Shown piece after piece: positions 13,258-13,975 of a stretch of DNA of 13,975 nucleotides. The notes under the pieces were generated by a model. That model was not told where the DNA came from and ran no database searches. It worked only from the letters and a program-made list of their open reading frames with translations. Position 1 is the first letter of the stretch; each line of letters starts with the position of its first letter. Made by a program: the position numbers and the translations under genes. Source of the stretch: Verrucomicrobiales bacterium (GTDB taxonomy: Bacteria > Verrucomicrobiota > Verrucomicrobiia > Verrucomicrobiales > DEV007); contig JABDJT010000246.1 in assembly GCA_013003335.1 (NCBI GenBank), positions 1-13,975 on the forward strand, given 5' to 3'.

Positions 13258-13975
13258 ATGCATTTGACCCGATTTTTCTCTTCTCTCTTTGCCGCTACAG
13301 CCCTGCTCGGTGGCGCCTTTCTCCAGGCGGAAAACTGGCCGAGCTGGCGCGGGCCGGCTTACAACGGATCCACGACCGAGGAGAGCGCGCCCTCGAGTTT
13401 TTCCAAAACGAAGAACGTGAAATGGGTGATTGATCTGCCCGGCACGGGGCATTCAACTCCAGTCGTCTGGGGCGACGCGGTGTTCCTGACTTCGGTGGAT
13501 GAAGATGCGGGCGGTGTGGTCGCGATGCGGGTCAATGCCGCTGATGGCAAGGTCGTGTGGAGCAAGAAATACGGAGACGGAGTGAGCCAGGATAACCGCA
13601 GCACCTATGCAGGACCTTCGCCTGCAACGGATGGAAAAACGGTGGTGTTTTTCACCGGAAGTGGCGATCTGGTGGCTTACGATTTTGACGGCAACGAAAA
13701 GTGGAAAATCAATATCCAGGAAAAATACGGCCCCTTTGCCTTTGGCTGGACCTTTTCGACGTCCCCGCTTTTCCACGATGGAAAGATTTACATGCAGGTC
13801 CTGCAGCGGGATGTGCCGGCCGGTGGCCGTGGTTTTAAGGACAAAAAGAACGAGAGTTACCTTTTGGCGCTGAACCCGGCTGACGGTTCGGAGATTTTCC
13901 GCGTGATCCGGGATTCCGAGGCGCTGATGGAATCCCGCGAGGCATTCACGAGCCCGATTCCGATCACTCATGATG
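13258..13975 (+). CDS. Secreted PQQ-like beta-propeller repeat protein, N-terminal part, cut by window edge
   Basis: The frame is open for 239 codons from ATG 13258 to the window edge. Residues 1-24 (MHLTRFFSSLFAATALLGGA then FLQA) form a signal peptide, followed by ENWPSWRGPAYNGST, the characteristic opening of PVC-group PQQ-like (outer-membrane-assembly BamB-like) propellers. Blade motifs recur: HSTPVVWGDAVFLTS, AADGKVVWSKKYG, GPSPATDGKTVVFFTGSGDL, AYDFDGNEKWKI, TSPLFHDGKIYM and ALNPADGSEIF. Such proteins are exported. Some bind PQQ as dehydrogenases, while many in this group have no proven cofactor, so enzymatic activity is not claimed. It would form its own transcription unit after the tRNA. 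More blades are expected beyond the edge. Confidence 0.92.
   Translation, partial: MHLTRFFSSLFAATALLGGAFLQAENWPSWRGPAYNGSTTEESAPSSFSKTKNVKWVIDLPGTGHSTPVVWGDAVFLTSVDEDAGGVVAMRVNAADGKVVWSKKYGDGVSQDNRSTYAGPSPATDGKTVVFFTGSGDLVAYDFDGNEKWKINIQEKYGPFAFGWTFSTSPLFHDGKIYMQVLQRDVPAGGRGFKDKKNESYLLALNPADGSEIFRVIRDSEALMESREAFTSPIPITHD

Overview
The window looks like a chromosome segment from the Planctomycetes-Verrucomicrobia group, most likely a verrucomicrobium. The basis is gene content: a very large secreted protein ending in a PVC-type CxxCH heme domain, a secreted sulfatase, a PQQ-like beta-propeller protein, and an ECF sigma factor paired with a zinc-ribbon-bearing Ser/Thr kinase. Shine-Dalgarno sites are weak or absent for most genes. 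The taxon is inferred, because no rRNA or ribosomal protein gene is present.

Layout, left to right. (1) 1-287, minus: the N-terminal part of a secreted sulfatase, running off the left edge. (2) 392-4042, plus: a 1216-residue secreted protein joining a DUF1080 domain, a membrane-bound-dehydrogenase-type propeller, a helical repeat region and a C-terminal heme domain. (3) 4136-4867 and 4913-7621, plus: a sigma factor and a membrane Ser/Thr kinase, probably one operon. (4) 7661-8620, minus: a TPR protein. (5) 8833-9468, plus: a membrane-anchored c-type cytochrome with a clear intrinsic terminator. (6) 9565-10833, plus: a CPA1-type Na+/H+ antiporter. (7) 11819-12682 and 10879-11784, minus: an eboA-eboB pair (EboA protein and TatD-like hydrolase) without the other ebo genes. 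(8) 12683-13087: a non-coding region with a repeat, an AT-rich palindromic island and a candidate small RNA ending in a terminator. (9) 13088-13172: tRNA-Leu(UAA). (10) 13258-13975, plus: the N-terminal part of a secreted PQQ-like beta-propeller protein, running off the right edge.

The most striking feature is a family of six dispersed inverted repeats of 46-47 bp (291-337, 4046-4092, 7613-7659, 8671-8717, 10825-10870, 12696-12742). Each has 16-bp arms around a conserved AACAGGGT...ACCCTGTT core with a 14-15 nt centre. Every copy lies at a transcription-unit boundary and none lies inside a presumed operon. Two copies supply the stop codon of the gene they follow. In one frame they read as an MNRV..NQPCWF-like peptide, which creates false upstream starts for neighbouring genes. 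No transposase, integrase, CRISPR array or phage gene was seen.

Functionally, the sulfatase, the DUF1080/heme protein and the PQQ-like protein fit a cell-surface or periplasmic glycan-degrading and oxidising lifestyle. The sigma-kinase pair would couple an envelope signal to transcription. The ebo pair points to envelope-related metabolism whose remaining genes must be elsewhere.
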